Assembly: GCA_963693285.1 (NCBI GenBank)
Contig: OY848922.1
Location: forward strand, 3,956,923-4,020,922
DNA: 64,000 nt
Source of the DNA: Xestospongia muta
Taxonomy: Eukaryota; Porifera; Demospongiae; Haplosclerida; Petrosiidae
Reading direction: 5' to 3'
Below the pieces are notes generated by a model. That model was given only the letters and a program-made list of their open reading frames with translations, was not told the origin of the DNA and ran no database searches. This document shows positions 13,536 through 27,200 of this stretch, piece by piece. The translations under genes and the position numbers were made by a program. Within the stretch, counting starts at the first letter, position 1. Each line of letters begins with the position of its first letter.

Positions 13536-14926
13536 CGCTTTTTAAACCACTCTAAACAAACAGGACTCTCAGTAGTGTAATCATATCCCATTAAAAACAG
13601 TTGTTGTATATTTCTCATCTAACTAATTGTGATCCTTTTATAGGTGCTAGAAAAAATTATTTTTTAATTTGTCATTCTAAGGCAAAGGTCATAATTCAGG
13701 AAAGTAATCTAATAAATGTGAAATTTAAAAAAGAAACAGAATAATTATAGTAAATACTTCATATCATTTCATTAATATTTAAGAAATTTCTGTTACCAAA
13801 AATGATATCAGTGATGATATTATTAAATATTTATCTCTTTGTTTAAAAAAAAAATTTTTTTTTTCCAAAAATTCTTCGGTAAGAAGTAAACATATAATGT
13901 TAAAAGGAAGGAATTAAGGCCTTCCTTCTGATAGTCTGATACCACTTTGTTATCATTAATATTCTTTTCATCAGTGCTTCCAATGGCAGTGATTTTTCAA
14001 TGATTTACTTTATGTGTCATTTATCAAATCATTTAAACAATTATTTTACATGATATATCATGTACATAAATTGTTGGATCATTCAAAGTACTCGTTTATT
14101 GTTCAAGTTGTTTATGTGACAATGAAGTTATATTTATGATTTATATAACATTTACTTTATGTTTTGATGAGATGTATTGCATTTTCTAGTGATTATTTGA
14201 TATTGCTGGTTTTTTGTATTTGTAAATAATTATAAAATTCAATGGAAACATTAACTTTTCCTTAGTAAATATAAGCAACAATTTGGTGTTTTTAAGTGTT
14301 TCCATACATTGGGAAATTTGCTGTTCGCATGAGTTTCCTGTCAAAATAAATCTTAATGCTTCCTTAGTTTACAAAACGTTTCCAACTGTTTCATGGCACA
14401 GAAACATTTTTTGCCAGTGTGTCACAAGTCTCAACTCTCTGCTTCAAAATTGTAAGATCTGTCACAGGAGAGAACATCAATTTTAATTAAAATAGTGTAT
14501 AAAAAGACATCATCTTTAGATTCTCCTTATTTTAGCCTTATTGCTTGATGAAAAGTTCAACCAAGACATTTTTACTTGACAATGTTGTCTAATAAGAAAG
14601 TTACTTTACAATTGTTCATAACTACATCCACTTCTCAGTAAAATGAAACCATAGTAGATTACATTGTGTATTCGAGGGAGTCTGAATTCCAAACATTTTT
14701 AGATCAAATTAACTTTTTAATTAGAAGCATAAAGTACAATTACAAATGAAATACACTTAATAGGTTATGTGAAAAAAATTATGTGTAAACACATTTAAAC
14801 AATAATTTTGTCGAAAAAGTCTAAACATTCTTGTATAAAAGCAAAACTACATTTTAAAACTTTTATGAAAAAAATAATCAGCAGGTATTTTATGCATACA
14901 TTCACAATGACAAGTTGTAATATTAT

Positions 14927-15207
14927 TCATTCACTAGTCTTGGAATGACTAAAATCCAGAATTTGCTTTGCTATTGAAGGCTCAAGAACTGGAGGTAAGT
15001 CCACTGCTGTTATAATAGTACGCCAACTAACTTCAGTAGTTTGTTTGTCAATCCAAAACTGAATGACATCTGCAAGTCTGTCAGAATTGTAGTTTCTTTG
15101 AACTAGTATATTCTCCAGATTACCATGACTAATCCTCAAAGCCTGTCCTATCTGTCTCCATTTATATTCAATGGGTGTTAGCAAACGAATAAGTTCCAGT
15201 TTGTCTT
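14927..15207 (-). CDS. Terminal exon: death-domain fold
   Basis: 92 residues then stop. Acceptor is ttgtgcttatag. The KWRQIGQALRIS...LENI...LADVIQFWIDKQ...VSWRTIITAV...IAKQIL pattern is that of six-helix death domains (the W-x-x-IG-x-x-L start, then W-I in helix 4-5 and SW before helix 5). It would give homotypic binding to another death-domain protein. Identical copies at 2753-3033 and 8840-9120. Confidence 0.7.
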
Positions 15208-18200
15208 CTATAAGCACAAAGCAAATCAATGAAAATGTTGCATAAGAAATAAGTTATTGAAGATAGACATACAGGGAACTGCAGTATGCATTTTTTATCA
15301 ATACAAAGGCTTACCAATAGTAACAGGAATACAAACTTGAGTCTCATGTTGAGCAAGTACACCACTATCAGTAACATCTACAATAATAAATGTAAATAAA
15401 AATCGAGGTGAATGAAAAAATAAAGGTGAACTAAGTGAAGTTACTATTGCATATTTAGAAAAATGAATAGATTAATTTATAAACATTTGAGTCATACCTA
15501 AATTAACTTGTTTTTGTCTAACAGTTAAATTATCTTTGTTCATTTGTTCTTTGTCTATTTAAAAAGGATGTCATTTTTTCATTATATTTTAAGGAATTTT
15601 AATATGCATATTAATAGCATTCAAAAATGAAAACAATTGACTTACCTAATCCCTCCATCCAACACTGATGTCTACTTGTTAACTCAACTGGTTCCAAGTC
15701 TTGTACAGTACATGATGCTATTGTGACATTGTCACTACTAACATCAACTAGAGCCAGGTGTATAGAGGGCATATCTGGTTGACGATGATGTTTTTGATTG
15801 CATATAATTGCTGGATAACATTTTAAGGCTGATGGATGATACACTAAAGGCTCAGTACATGAGGCAATGGCAGCCATAACAACAGATCGCAACATAGAAC
15901 ATTCAGCATCTCTACCAGTCCAATAGACTTCCATCCATAACATTGTATCAACTAAAAGTAGTGAACCAGGAGGTTTCTTGGACTGTATTTTGACAGCAAA
16001 TCGTAGCTGACATGGAAATTGTGCAGTAAGACATTCCAATGTAAAGAATGGAGGTTCTTTCCTGTTTAGCAGTGCCACAACTGCAGCTGGAAACACACCC
16101 TAAATGACAAAATATATTAATAGTGTATTTAAGAAATATATCTATGTATACCTGTGGTACAACTTCATGTTGAAATGATAAAATTAATGGCTCACAGGTT
16201 TTGCAAAACTTTCTTTTCTCACGACTATCAAGCTGCTTAGGAGGTAATGCACTTGGAATGAAGTAATAGGTAATATTATCACGTTGAACTTTAGCAATGA
16301 TACATAAATCAATAAGCAGATGCAAGAGATCAGCTTTTTCGAAGAGGCCAGGAACAAATTTGATAGAAACGAGGTCTAGCAAATTGTCAGAAAAAAGACC
16401 TTCATGTTGAAGTCTCCGATGAGCATCAGGTGGCAACATCATTCCTTCTTTGAACAGCATTTCAGGGAAGTCAACAAAGGATACACGAATTAAGCTGGTA
16501 AGAGCATCCAAAAAATATTGTGGGTTTGTGAAGACAAGGTGAGAGCATGACTCAAAGTGCAAAAACACAGAGAGAGACTTAAAGAAAGAGACTGCCCCAA
16601 ATATTTGTCGTTTTGACATCCCCAGTGTCTGACCAATATCTTCACACCGAGTTTGTCGCACAATACCATGTCCTTCATTATCACCTTCCTCTTTGACATT
16701 GGATTCCAAAACATACCAACGAATTGGGACTTTTTTCTCAATGACTGCTTTCTTATGCCCAGTAACATATGTTCTAATACATGACGACAGCTCATTGCGA
16801 TTTTCTAAACACATGTTATTGACAGGAAAAATGAGCTCTTGCTTAGCTTCATTATAGAATATCAATTGATCTTTGTATTGTTGTAGAGCTGATATAAGCT
16901 TGGCATTCTTTTTCTTTAGCGACTCCTGGAACAATTTTCGAAAACCTTTTGTTTTTTCTTTCATTTCATCTTCATAGGTACCAACAATAACGATTGTAGG
17001 TAATGACACATCCTCGCTATCATTAAGAGCAATAAGCTTAGCTGATGAAACAGAACGAACATATGTTGTAATGAGCTGGAGATTTGTCATCCTGAGCTCT
17101 TTAGGTTGGGTTAGTGGCTTTCCATCAATTGAATATTGAAAGATTGGCTTATGTGACAGTCTATGTGTCAATTTGTGGACAATTACAACAACTGTATTGC
17201 CACGGACAAAAGCTCTAGAAACATCAGCAAACTGTGGTTGACCACCACTATCAAGCACATATATCCAGGTTGATTCAGAGAGTTGACGAGATGCTGTACC
17301 TCTCATTGCACTTAATATATCTTTAGAAAGTTTTAGAATATTTTTTTTCTTAGTAGCAGTTTCAGAAAAAGCATCATTGTCCATAATGAATGATTCAGAT
17401 ACAGGTATTTGTTGTTGATGAGAACTATCATCTGTTACAACATCATTTTCATGCTTAGTAGGTAATGGTAGCTGTTCATTCTTCAATGGCATCGTATCTT
17501 TTCCTATTAGATCTTCATTCATTTCAGAAGAAAATGTGGTCTTTGCATTCTCGCTACGTACATCTGACAAAACTGCACTTTCAGCAACGTTTAATGATGA
17601 CTCCTGATTCGTTGACTGAACAGGAACTTCTGACTGTGTTACTTGGATAGATGAATCTTCTGTTATGCTCATATCGTCAGTGTCTGTAGATGATCTTTCT
17701 TGATTCTTGGTGTTATTAGACTCGATTGTAGGAATTACTATAGTATTCAAACTTGCTTGGATACGAATATCTTCAGCTAACATTTCCATAAGCTCTTTTG
17801 TTGGAACCATTTCCCAGGTTTTGGCACCATCAAGTGTAGCTATTCTTTCAACAGCTCTAATTGGTCGATCAGCAATAGCTGTGCTGTGATGATGAAGAGG
17901 TGGATCCCAGTTAAAGAGAAGATGTTTGAATGAGGTCTTTCCAACAGCAGGAGGACCAACCAAGAGCAATTTCATAATGGATAAAATGACATAACCTTCA
18001 TCGAGTGCTTGTAATAAAATGTTTTCGTCTAGAACATAATGATAATAAAGCAAATCATGTATATTATATGTTTACCATTTATTTGATCAATTATCTTCAA
18101 TAACCTTTGGTAAAAGTTGTAGGCATTCTTTTTAGCTAATGTAGTAACTGTGTCACCATTCTTGAGAAAAAAAAGACAGCTAACTAGAATAAATTCATTC

Positions 18201-21200
18201 ATAAGGGCAATGTAGTTTACAAAACAAATTATGATAATTTAATAATTATTAACCTCACTGTGGGTGGGCATAAGGCGAGGTTACTGTAGTCTGTCAGTGT
18301 GTGTGTGTTATCTGGGATTGTTTTTTGTTATTCTATAACTTGGCAAGCGAAGCATTGGCAGCTACCAACGTTTAGCAACAAATAGAAAAAACACGTGGAG
18401 TTTACAACAGTAGTATCAAGAATATTGTCTAGGAAAACAAAAGCCTAAAACTCACAAAAAATTTTTTCAGTCTCCAGTGATGAAGGTGCGTTTCTCAAAA
18501 AGTAAAAAAAATTAATGTGGAGATTTTTTAGTATGTTGTAGACAATCTTAGAGTAATACACATCAGCAAGACAGAAGGCCATTGATCGAAGCAATCGTCA
18601 GAAAAGTTCTGAGAAGTGTTTTCAGGATTGTACATGGACTTGGAGAGTAGTAACACATTCAGAAAACGTCTCCAAGCACTGCAAAAAAACTGCTACTAAT
18701 AGTTAATATATCAATTTATATTTGTACTGCTGGATGTTTCCAAAGAAAATTTCATCTTCAAGTTACAATAAATTTTGTATATGTAATATTGATACAATTT
18801 ACAACGTCATGTAAAGGTTCAGAAAAAATGTAATCACGAATCTAGCACGTAATCTTGCTTGGCAATTGAATGATACGATCACTTACTCAGTTACAGCTTC
18901 ACAGACATGGCAAGACTCATTCATTTCTATTAATCCTTTTTATTGATTCATTCATTGATATGAATTGGATTAGCAAGGCATGGCCACACATGCCCAGGTT
19001 GAGTTGTGTTTTTAGCACTTTAGTGTATTTTAACAACTTTAATAAATTAGTTGCTTGGTACTGCTGTCTTGTCAATTAGTACGTAAATTAGCCAGCAAAC
19101 AGTAAAGCTTTTCTCTCATTAAAACAGAAAGCTGACTTATCAAAATGTGACCACATCTTCTTGAATGTTAAAATTTCTTGCAATGCTACCTAGCAAGATC
19201 ATAGCTGGGCCTAAGCTGGTATAGTATTTATAAATAACTTAGAAACTGCAGCGAGGTTCAGCATTTTTAGTGTCTTTCATATTACTTGTAATTATTTTTC
19301 ATTACACTATAATATTCTAAAAACATTCAGTTTGCGTGATTATATAAAATTTGTTATACATGTCTTGTATACAGCGTAAGTGTTATCTAAACTTATTAGA
19401 ATTTTCATAAATCACATCAAAACATTTTCATACATTTTTAAATCAATACAATGGCTGTGATGGCATTTGCTATAACTGTTTGCAATATCAAAAATCTATT
19501 AAATATGTAATTATAATTATTATGGTCTTGTCACAGGATAATTCTTTGATTAATTGCTTATTTCATTAGTGTAAAGACAACACATTAGCTTACTTTATTA
19601 ATAATATTCACATCTGCTCCTTGCTCTAATAAAAACTCAGCTGCATTCAAGTGTCCCTTCACACATGCTAACATCAATGGTGTATTCCCATCCTAAACAA
19701 TAATAGGATATAATTTTGACTAATTACAGAGAAGAAATATGTTCAAATACCAATAAACTCATTCGTGTTTTGGGTATAACTGGAGGTAATAATCATTGAA
19801 TTTATTTAGTACAGCATTAAAGATATCAAAAATAGCTTGGTTAAATACAATCTTTGTCATTGTTAAAAGTATTAAATAAAGTCTACATTCTCTCATAAAT
19901 TATATTGCATTGCTGTATGGTGAAAAGTCATTTGTGTAGTATATTGAGACTCTATTATGTTGTGTTATCTATACATTGTCATTATTTGTAATATTTTGTG
20001 ACGTCATTGTGACGTGTCTCTCTCTATATATAAATGTGTGTTTTGTTTTATTGACAGTCAGTCGTTGTTGAGATTAAGATATTATATTTAGTAAATACTT
20101 GAAGTAGTCATGCTAGAAGGAACACCACAACTGGCGACGAGGGTGGGATATTAAGATGGCTCAACCTCAGCACGGCTACAAACCTATAATGTTTGGGCAG
20201 TTGGAGGCATTTGACCCAGAGTCAGATAGCGTCGTGGCTTACCTTGAGCGGGTGGATCTTTTCTTCACCGCTAACGACATAGGACCTGACAAGCAAGTGT
20301 CAGTGTTCCTAACGGTTGTAGGAAGCAGGAACTACGCCCTTATCAAGAGTCTCACAGCACCTACCTTGCCACAGGAAAAGTCTTATGAAGATCTCAAGGC
20401 TGTGTTGCTCGCTCACTTCCGACCTAAACCTCTACTGATTGCGGAGCAATTCCGTTTCTATCAGCGCGACCAAGCAGCTGGTGAGTCAGTACATGATTTT
20501 CTAGCAGACTTAAGACGTCTAGCTATCACTTGTGAATTCGAAGATTTTCTCGATCAAGCCCTTCGTGACCGCTTTGTGTGTGGGTTGAGAGCGGAGGGTA
20601 TGCAGAAAAGACTGTTAACCGAACCTGGTCTCAACATTGCTTGAGCTCTGGAGCTTGCTAGGAGTATTGAAGCAGCAGCATCAGAGACAAAGGGATTCAA
20701 GGACCCAAACAGCATTGCAGGCGCCTCAGGCAAAGTCCTTAATGTTGGAGGAGCCGCCGCCACCACCGCCGTCTCGTCGGGACAAAATTCGTCGGAGACC
20801 AGCCCATCGGGCGGATCTCATTGTCATAAATGTGGACGCTGTGACCACGAGGGACGGACATGCAAGTACCGGCAAGCCAAGTGCCACCTTTGTGGTAAAA
20901 TTGGCCACATCTCACCTGTCTGTAGAAGGGGTCCAACAAAGAAAACTCTCGATTTTAGAAGTAGAAAGAAGAGCAGGAAAACAAATGTAGTGACTGAAGA
21001 TTTAAGGGATGCTAAGACTGATGGTGAGTTAGCACTGCATGCACTTACCATAGGCAAGTCGTCGGTTAAACCTATTCGAGTAGACCTGGAGGCCTCAGGC
21101 AAGAAGCTGACCTTGGATGTAGACACAGGGGCAGCTGTATCCATATTATCTGAGAAGGTTTTTCAACAGTTGTTCTCAGAAGCTAAACTTAAGCCTTCTT

Positions 21201-24200
21201 CATTGTTGCTGAAAACGTATACAGGAGAACGCATGCAGATATTGGGAACACTGGCAGTTAAAGTGTGTTATCTGTCACAAGGCCCATTTGACCTGGAACT
21301 GGTAGTGGTTTCTGGTGATGGTCCCTGCCTCATGGGCAGAGACTGGCTACAAGTTATTCGTTTAGACTGGCCCTCAATTGCAGTTGTATTACAAGGACCT
21401 TCGACTAGGGCAGTACAGGGTGTCCTAGACAATTACCCAGATGTCTTCACAGAAGGGTTAGGAACTATTTATCCCTTTAAAGCAACATTGTTTGTTGTCA
21501 AAGATGTGAAACCTCGGTTCCATAGGGCTCGACCCGTTCCTTTCTCTTTGAAGAGTCGCGTTGAGGAAGCACTTGACCGATTAGAAGCAGACGGTGTCCT
21601 AAAAAAAGGTTACTCATAGTGACTGGGCCGCACCGATTGTGACTGTTCCTAAAAGGGATGGTAGTATCAGATTGTGCGGAGATTATAAAGTCACTGTCAA
21701 TCCAGTGCTAGATGTGGATAAGTATCCACTACCTCGACCAGAGGATATCTTCGCTACTCTCACTGGTGGCAAAAAGTTCACTACACTTGATTTGTCTCAT
21801 GCTTACAACCAACTGATCTTGGATGAAGTGTCCAGGAAGTATGTTGTTGTGAACACTCATCATGGTCTCTATCGTTATACCAGACTTCCATTTGGTATAG
21901 CTTCTGCTCCTGCCCTATTTCAACGTGTCATGGACCAAATCCTCCAAGGAATGGAGAAGGTAACATGTTATTTAGATGATATTCTCATTACAGGTACATC
22001 TGATGAGGAACACTTAATGAATTTGTCAGAAGCACTGCAGAGACTTCAGAACCATGGAGTACGGCTCAAGTTAGAAAAGTGTCGCTTTATGGAGGACAGT
22101 GTTGAGTACTTGGGTCACCGAGTGGACTCCAAAGGACTTCATACCACAGATAGCAAGTTGAAAGCTATTGTGGATGCACCTTCACCTAGGAATGCACAGG
22201 AACTTCGAGCGTTTCTAGGACTTCTTAACTATTATGGTTGATTTATTCCGAATCGAGCTAGCCTGACTCAACCATTGAACAGATTGCTGTGTAAAGATGC
22301 TCGTTGGAAATGGACTAAAGATTGTGCAAAAGCCTTCCAACACATCAAGGATGTTCTGGTATCCTTCACTTTTGTTACCCATTATAATCCTAGTTTATCT
22401 CTTAGGTTATCAGCTGACGCTTCTCCTTACGGCCTCGGAGCTGTAATATCTCATGTAATGGAGGATGGACAGGAACAACCTATTGCCTTCGCATCACATA
22501 CATTGTCTAAGAGTGAGCAGAACTATTCTCAAATAGAGAAAGAAGCTCTAGCACTCATCTTTGGTGTGAAGAAGTTCCATTTGTATCTGTGTGGGCGGAC
22601 ATTTACCTTAGTGACTGACCATAAGCCATTGACAACAATTTTCGGACCAAAGAAAGGAACTCCTCCCTTAGCAGCTGCTCGTCTACAGCATTGGTCATTG
22701 ATATTGTCAGCATACAGCTACAACATAGAGTATCGCTCAACGAAGCTCATGCTAATGCTGATAGTCTGTCCAGATTACCTTTAAAATCACAGGAAGCCCC
22801 TATTACATCTGATGAACCAGCCGTCTTCAATGTATCACAACTGGAGAGTCTTCCTGTCACATCAAAACAGCTTAGAGCAGCTACTAGAACAGATACTGTT
22901 CTAAGTAAGGTCATACGTTATGTTCGATCAGGATGGCCACAAGACTGTACCCCTACCTTACGTCCTTATTGGTCCCGTAGGTTTGAATTAACGGTAGAGG
23001 GAGAATGTCTGTTATGGGGCATACGAGTCATTGTTCCAAAGAAACTCCAAAAGGAATTGTTAGAAGAGCTACATAAAGACCACCCAGGGATTAGTCGAAT
23101 GAAATCTGTTGCAAGAAGTTACATCTGGTGGCCTGGTCTTGATAAAGCAATAGAGGAAGTGGTCAAAAGCTGTATTTCCTGTCAAGCTGTTAAACATTCC
23201 CCAGCTTTTGCTCCAGTGCAGCCATGGACATGGCCAAATCAGCCCTGTAAGAGAATACATTTGGACTTTGCTGGCCCATTTCAAGGATCGATGTTTCTCA
23301 TTGCTGTTGATGCTCATTCTAAGTGGCCAGAAGTGTTTGTTATGAAGGAAACTACTGCCACCAAAACAATTGAAATTCTGTGTGTCATTTTTGGTAGATT
23401 TGGACTACCGGAGCAAGTTGTTACAGATAATGGTCCACAATTTGTATCAGAAGATTTCTCTCACTTTCTGAAGTCCAATGGGATTAAACACATTAGATGT
23501 GCTCCCTATCACCCAGCTTCAAATGGGCTGGCAGAACGTTTTGTTCAGTCTCTCAAGATGGCACTCAAATCAACTGTTAATAGTGGACTATCCCTTCAAC
23601 ATCATCTCTCAAATTTTCTGTTAAACTACCATAGTACTCCTCATGCTACTACTGGTGTATCTCCTTCATCACTGTTTCTGTATCATCACATTCGAACTAG
23701 ACTGGATTTAATTCGTCCAGACTGTTCCTCTCAAGTCTTAGAAAAACAAGCTCAGCAGAAGGTTCAGCATGATCGACGAGCTCAGGAACGAGAATTCTTT
23801 GTAGGACAGTCGGTCATGGCTCGTAATATGCGTCCTGGTCCTGATTGGGTACCTGCTGTTGTTATTAAAAAGACTAGGACCTCTAACATACTTAGTTGAA
23901 ACAACTGATCATTTATTATGGAAAAGACATATTGATCTCTTGCGTGAGCTGAAGGTGAACAGTCAAGTAGAAACTCCACAGTCTACAGAATCAGACCCTT
24001 CAGACCTGGATATTCCTTTAGGTGATACCACTTCTATGGGTACACCTCCTGAAGAAGTTACTATTCCACCTGACCCACCTGATCAGAACAGGAACCAAGA
24101 TATAGTCCCTGAGACTCCGAGATATCCAAGACGTGATCGTCGATCTCCAGATCGGTATGGCCCCTATGTTAGAGTTGGCCGGTATGTTTAATTTAGTCGG

Positions 24201-27200
24201 GAGGAGTGTAGTATATTGAGACTCTATTATGTTGTGTTATCTATACATTGTCATTATTTGTAATATTTTGTGACGTCATTGTGACGTGTCTCTCTCTATA
24301 TATAAAAGTGTGTTTTGTTTTATCGACAGTCAGTCGTTGTTGAGATTAAGATATTATATTTAGTAAATACTTGAAGTAGTCATGCTAGAAGGAACACCAC
24401 AATATGGTGTCAATCACCTTAAGTTATCAAGCACTGGTGTTAACTGTATACAATACTTCATACTTGCACTAAAGCAATATAATCATACTACATGGAGTAA
24501 TTAAACTAAATCAGAGAAGTAATTGAATGACAAACAGCCAAAGATAAAGATAAAAATTGATGTTAGTGTTGAAGTTATATATTATCAACCAACATTGCTA
24601 ATGATGACAACATAGCAATTACTTCTCAAAAATTTCCAAAAAGAAGCAGCATGCAATTGCATCTCAATTTCTAAGATATTTCTATTAGAGAAATTTACAT
24701 CAAAAGTAAGTAACTAAACAAGAACTTGCTGACGTTTATTGGTTATAGAAGACAAAGTTTATTTTTTTAGTAAGTTCCAGGCCACATCTACAGCCAGGTT
24801 GACCACGCCCACTGACTAAGGTGTCTTAGTCGCCTTCTAGGAGTTTGTGACATTAAAAGGATTCTGTGTGCAGAATACTGATAACATCTGAGCCTGGAAC
24901 TTAATATGTATGTGCATGCATTGCTAATATATTCTATCCATGTGTCTATCGCTCTGTGTGTGTATATAAATGATTCTCTTGTTGTCTGTTGTCTGTACCA
25001 CTGATAAAGGCAGCTGAATAGTTGCCTTAACGTTTCGCATGATTTCAAGTATAATTGATTGGTGAAAGAAAGGATAATGTCAAACACATTTTAAAACGTT
25101 AGTTGGACTGACATAAATTATGAAATATAGTAGGAAATAAGCTTTGATACACAAACAATGAATATAAGCAAATATTGATGCTTGATGTATTACATCTATT
25201 ATAGGAATAGCTGTTTTAATTCTTTCAAGTGGGTCTACCTATTTCATTAAGACTGACTTGGCTTAGTTTCAGTTGTAATGAAATTAGAAAACCCATAAAC
25301 CTGTGACAGCATGTAGATGTCTGATTTAAGGTTATGGATTCATCTTATTTGCGCTCAATAAAGGAAGAATGCTATTATTTCTCCTTTAATTTGCATATCA
25401 AAGAAAGACTGGTGACAGGTTTTTCCTAATGATATTGTTAATAACTGTAACACTATTCTTTTAAGGGACAATCAACTGTAATTATTTTACCTCAATCAGC
25501 AATTATCTAATCACTGTATCATTGTAAACACTTCTGACACCATTTAATTAAGACAATACAACACAAAATATGTCCCCCTCCTTTAGTATTTTTATACAAC
25601 ATCTATAACTATTCAGACAATAACTATAGGCTTATATTTTTTTTCACTACAAAAAATAGAAAAGTAGTTGCTCATTTTACTACTAAGTCAATCAACATTG
25701 CTATTCTGTATATGGCTCTCATCATGAGGATGAGACTGTCATTTTAACAGTAGTCATGATAATGAAAGATAGACTAAACAGGCTTACAAGAATCCATCTC
25801 CACTTAATGAATCAAATGAGGTTAACAAAAAATACACTACGACTATCAATCGAAAACTCATGGAAAGGAATGTTAGAAGCTTATTATTGTATTGTTGAAG
25901 TATAACTTCAGAAGGTTGTTCAAACTGCTTATGATCTGGATACATATTTCATATAATTGATAATTATATGATAATTATGGCTCTAACTTATGTAAGTTCA
26001 TTTGTTGCTCGTAGAAGCTTAACTCACACCAAACAATAAAATAAAATAATACAATATGGACATGCCCTTATATGCATGCATATAAACAAAATGATGTGGA
26101 AAAGGTGCCATTTCAAGATGAGAAAATCCTCAAGCCAGTAGTTTCATACAAATAATTTGTACACAGATATTTTGTATAAATCTTTGTATTAAAAAATCAC
26201 AATATTGTACTTTCTACATACCAAATCTAATATGATACTAATGCAATATAGCTGCACTTTCCTATAAAAACTTGATATATCTGTTATACAAAATAGCTGT
26301 AAACATGAAACAGGTGACGTGACAAATGAAACTTGAGCACTTTGTTCTACAGATCATGTGAAACTATGCTAATGCAGAGTTACACATGATTAAAACTGTT
26401 AGGTTAACTTGGTACACAGAACATTCTAAATACATGAGTGAAATGATTATGCTAGTCTTCACATTTAACAAGCAATAACAAATAGTACAAAAGAATATAT
26501 TTTAACTGATCTATAATAACATTTTAATATCATACTTAGTATATTATCCATGACAATTCACTACTTCATGCAATCATACAATGACCATTTATACCTTATC
26601 AACAGCAGTAATATCAGCACCATTAGTAATTAATATTTTCATGATCACTGGTTGATTTTCGTAAGCTGCCCAATGTAATGTAGTCCAGCCACGCTGTAGC
26701 AAGAAAACAAAGAAGCAGTACACACATAATGCACACTATACAGATAAATTTCAAGTCAATGTACTAGTAACACATAATACGTTTATGATTTTAATGATTT
26801 CATGTAAACATCCACTATGTGAAGTTGTCAAGATGGTACAATTATTATATGGTTATGTTCATGTATATATAGTTACTATATATAATATACTGCATTACTA
26901 AAGCATGAAACCAATCTGTCTAAACAGAGCAATAATTAAAATGATTATTCTAGAGAACTACTAGTTTTAGGAATAAAAAAGCACGTCAGGTATATGGACA
27001 CAAGTTATGGAAGATATATATACATATATATCGTAAAGAAATAAGAATAGTAAAATGAGCCCTATCATTTGACATATTACAGAATAAAGTTAATTAAAGA
27101 AATATATGCAGTAACTTTACAATTTAAAATGACTGCAAATGTCTAATATGCTTTTAGCAACAGTGAAGGATTCCTTTTGCTATACAGCTGAATTGAGGTC

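Larger units (their letters stand above)
12365..18451. repeat. Tandem unit copy 3 of 3 (6,087 bp)
   Basis: Last unit. At its right edge the dispersed hairpin repeat, cut off in copies 1 and 2, continues uninterrupted into 18452 onward. The right breakpoint of the duplicated segment therefore lies inside that repeat, and copy 3 keeps the original right flank. This is the copy that joins in frame to the upstream ankyrin exons. Confidence 0.95.
19935..24401 (+). mobile_element. Ty3/gypsy LTR retrotransposon, full length, broken ORFs
   Basis: 4,467-bp element between 195-bp LTRs starting TGTAG and ending CCACA. The flanking 5-mers are ATTTG (19930-19934) and ATATG (24402-24406), a target duplication with one mismatch. 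It lies in the intron between exons 5 and 6 of the ankyrin-GTPase gene, opposite to the gene. Domain order gag-PR-RT-RH-IN is Ty3/gypsy. It carries two in-frame stops (20642, and about 22240) and three one-base frame changes (about 21601, 22745, 23875), so this copy cannot make its proteins as sequenced. Confidence 0.93.

Noticed and set aside
21595..21612. Programmed frameshift at A7 in gypsy pol
   Set aside because: The change needed is +1 in the middle of the reverse transcriptase start, not a -1 slip at a gag-pol border; a one-base insertion is simpler.
24788..25087. 99-aa minus-strand ORF in intron 5
   Set aside because: Composition and hairpins point to a non-coding repeat; no protein family seen.
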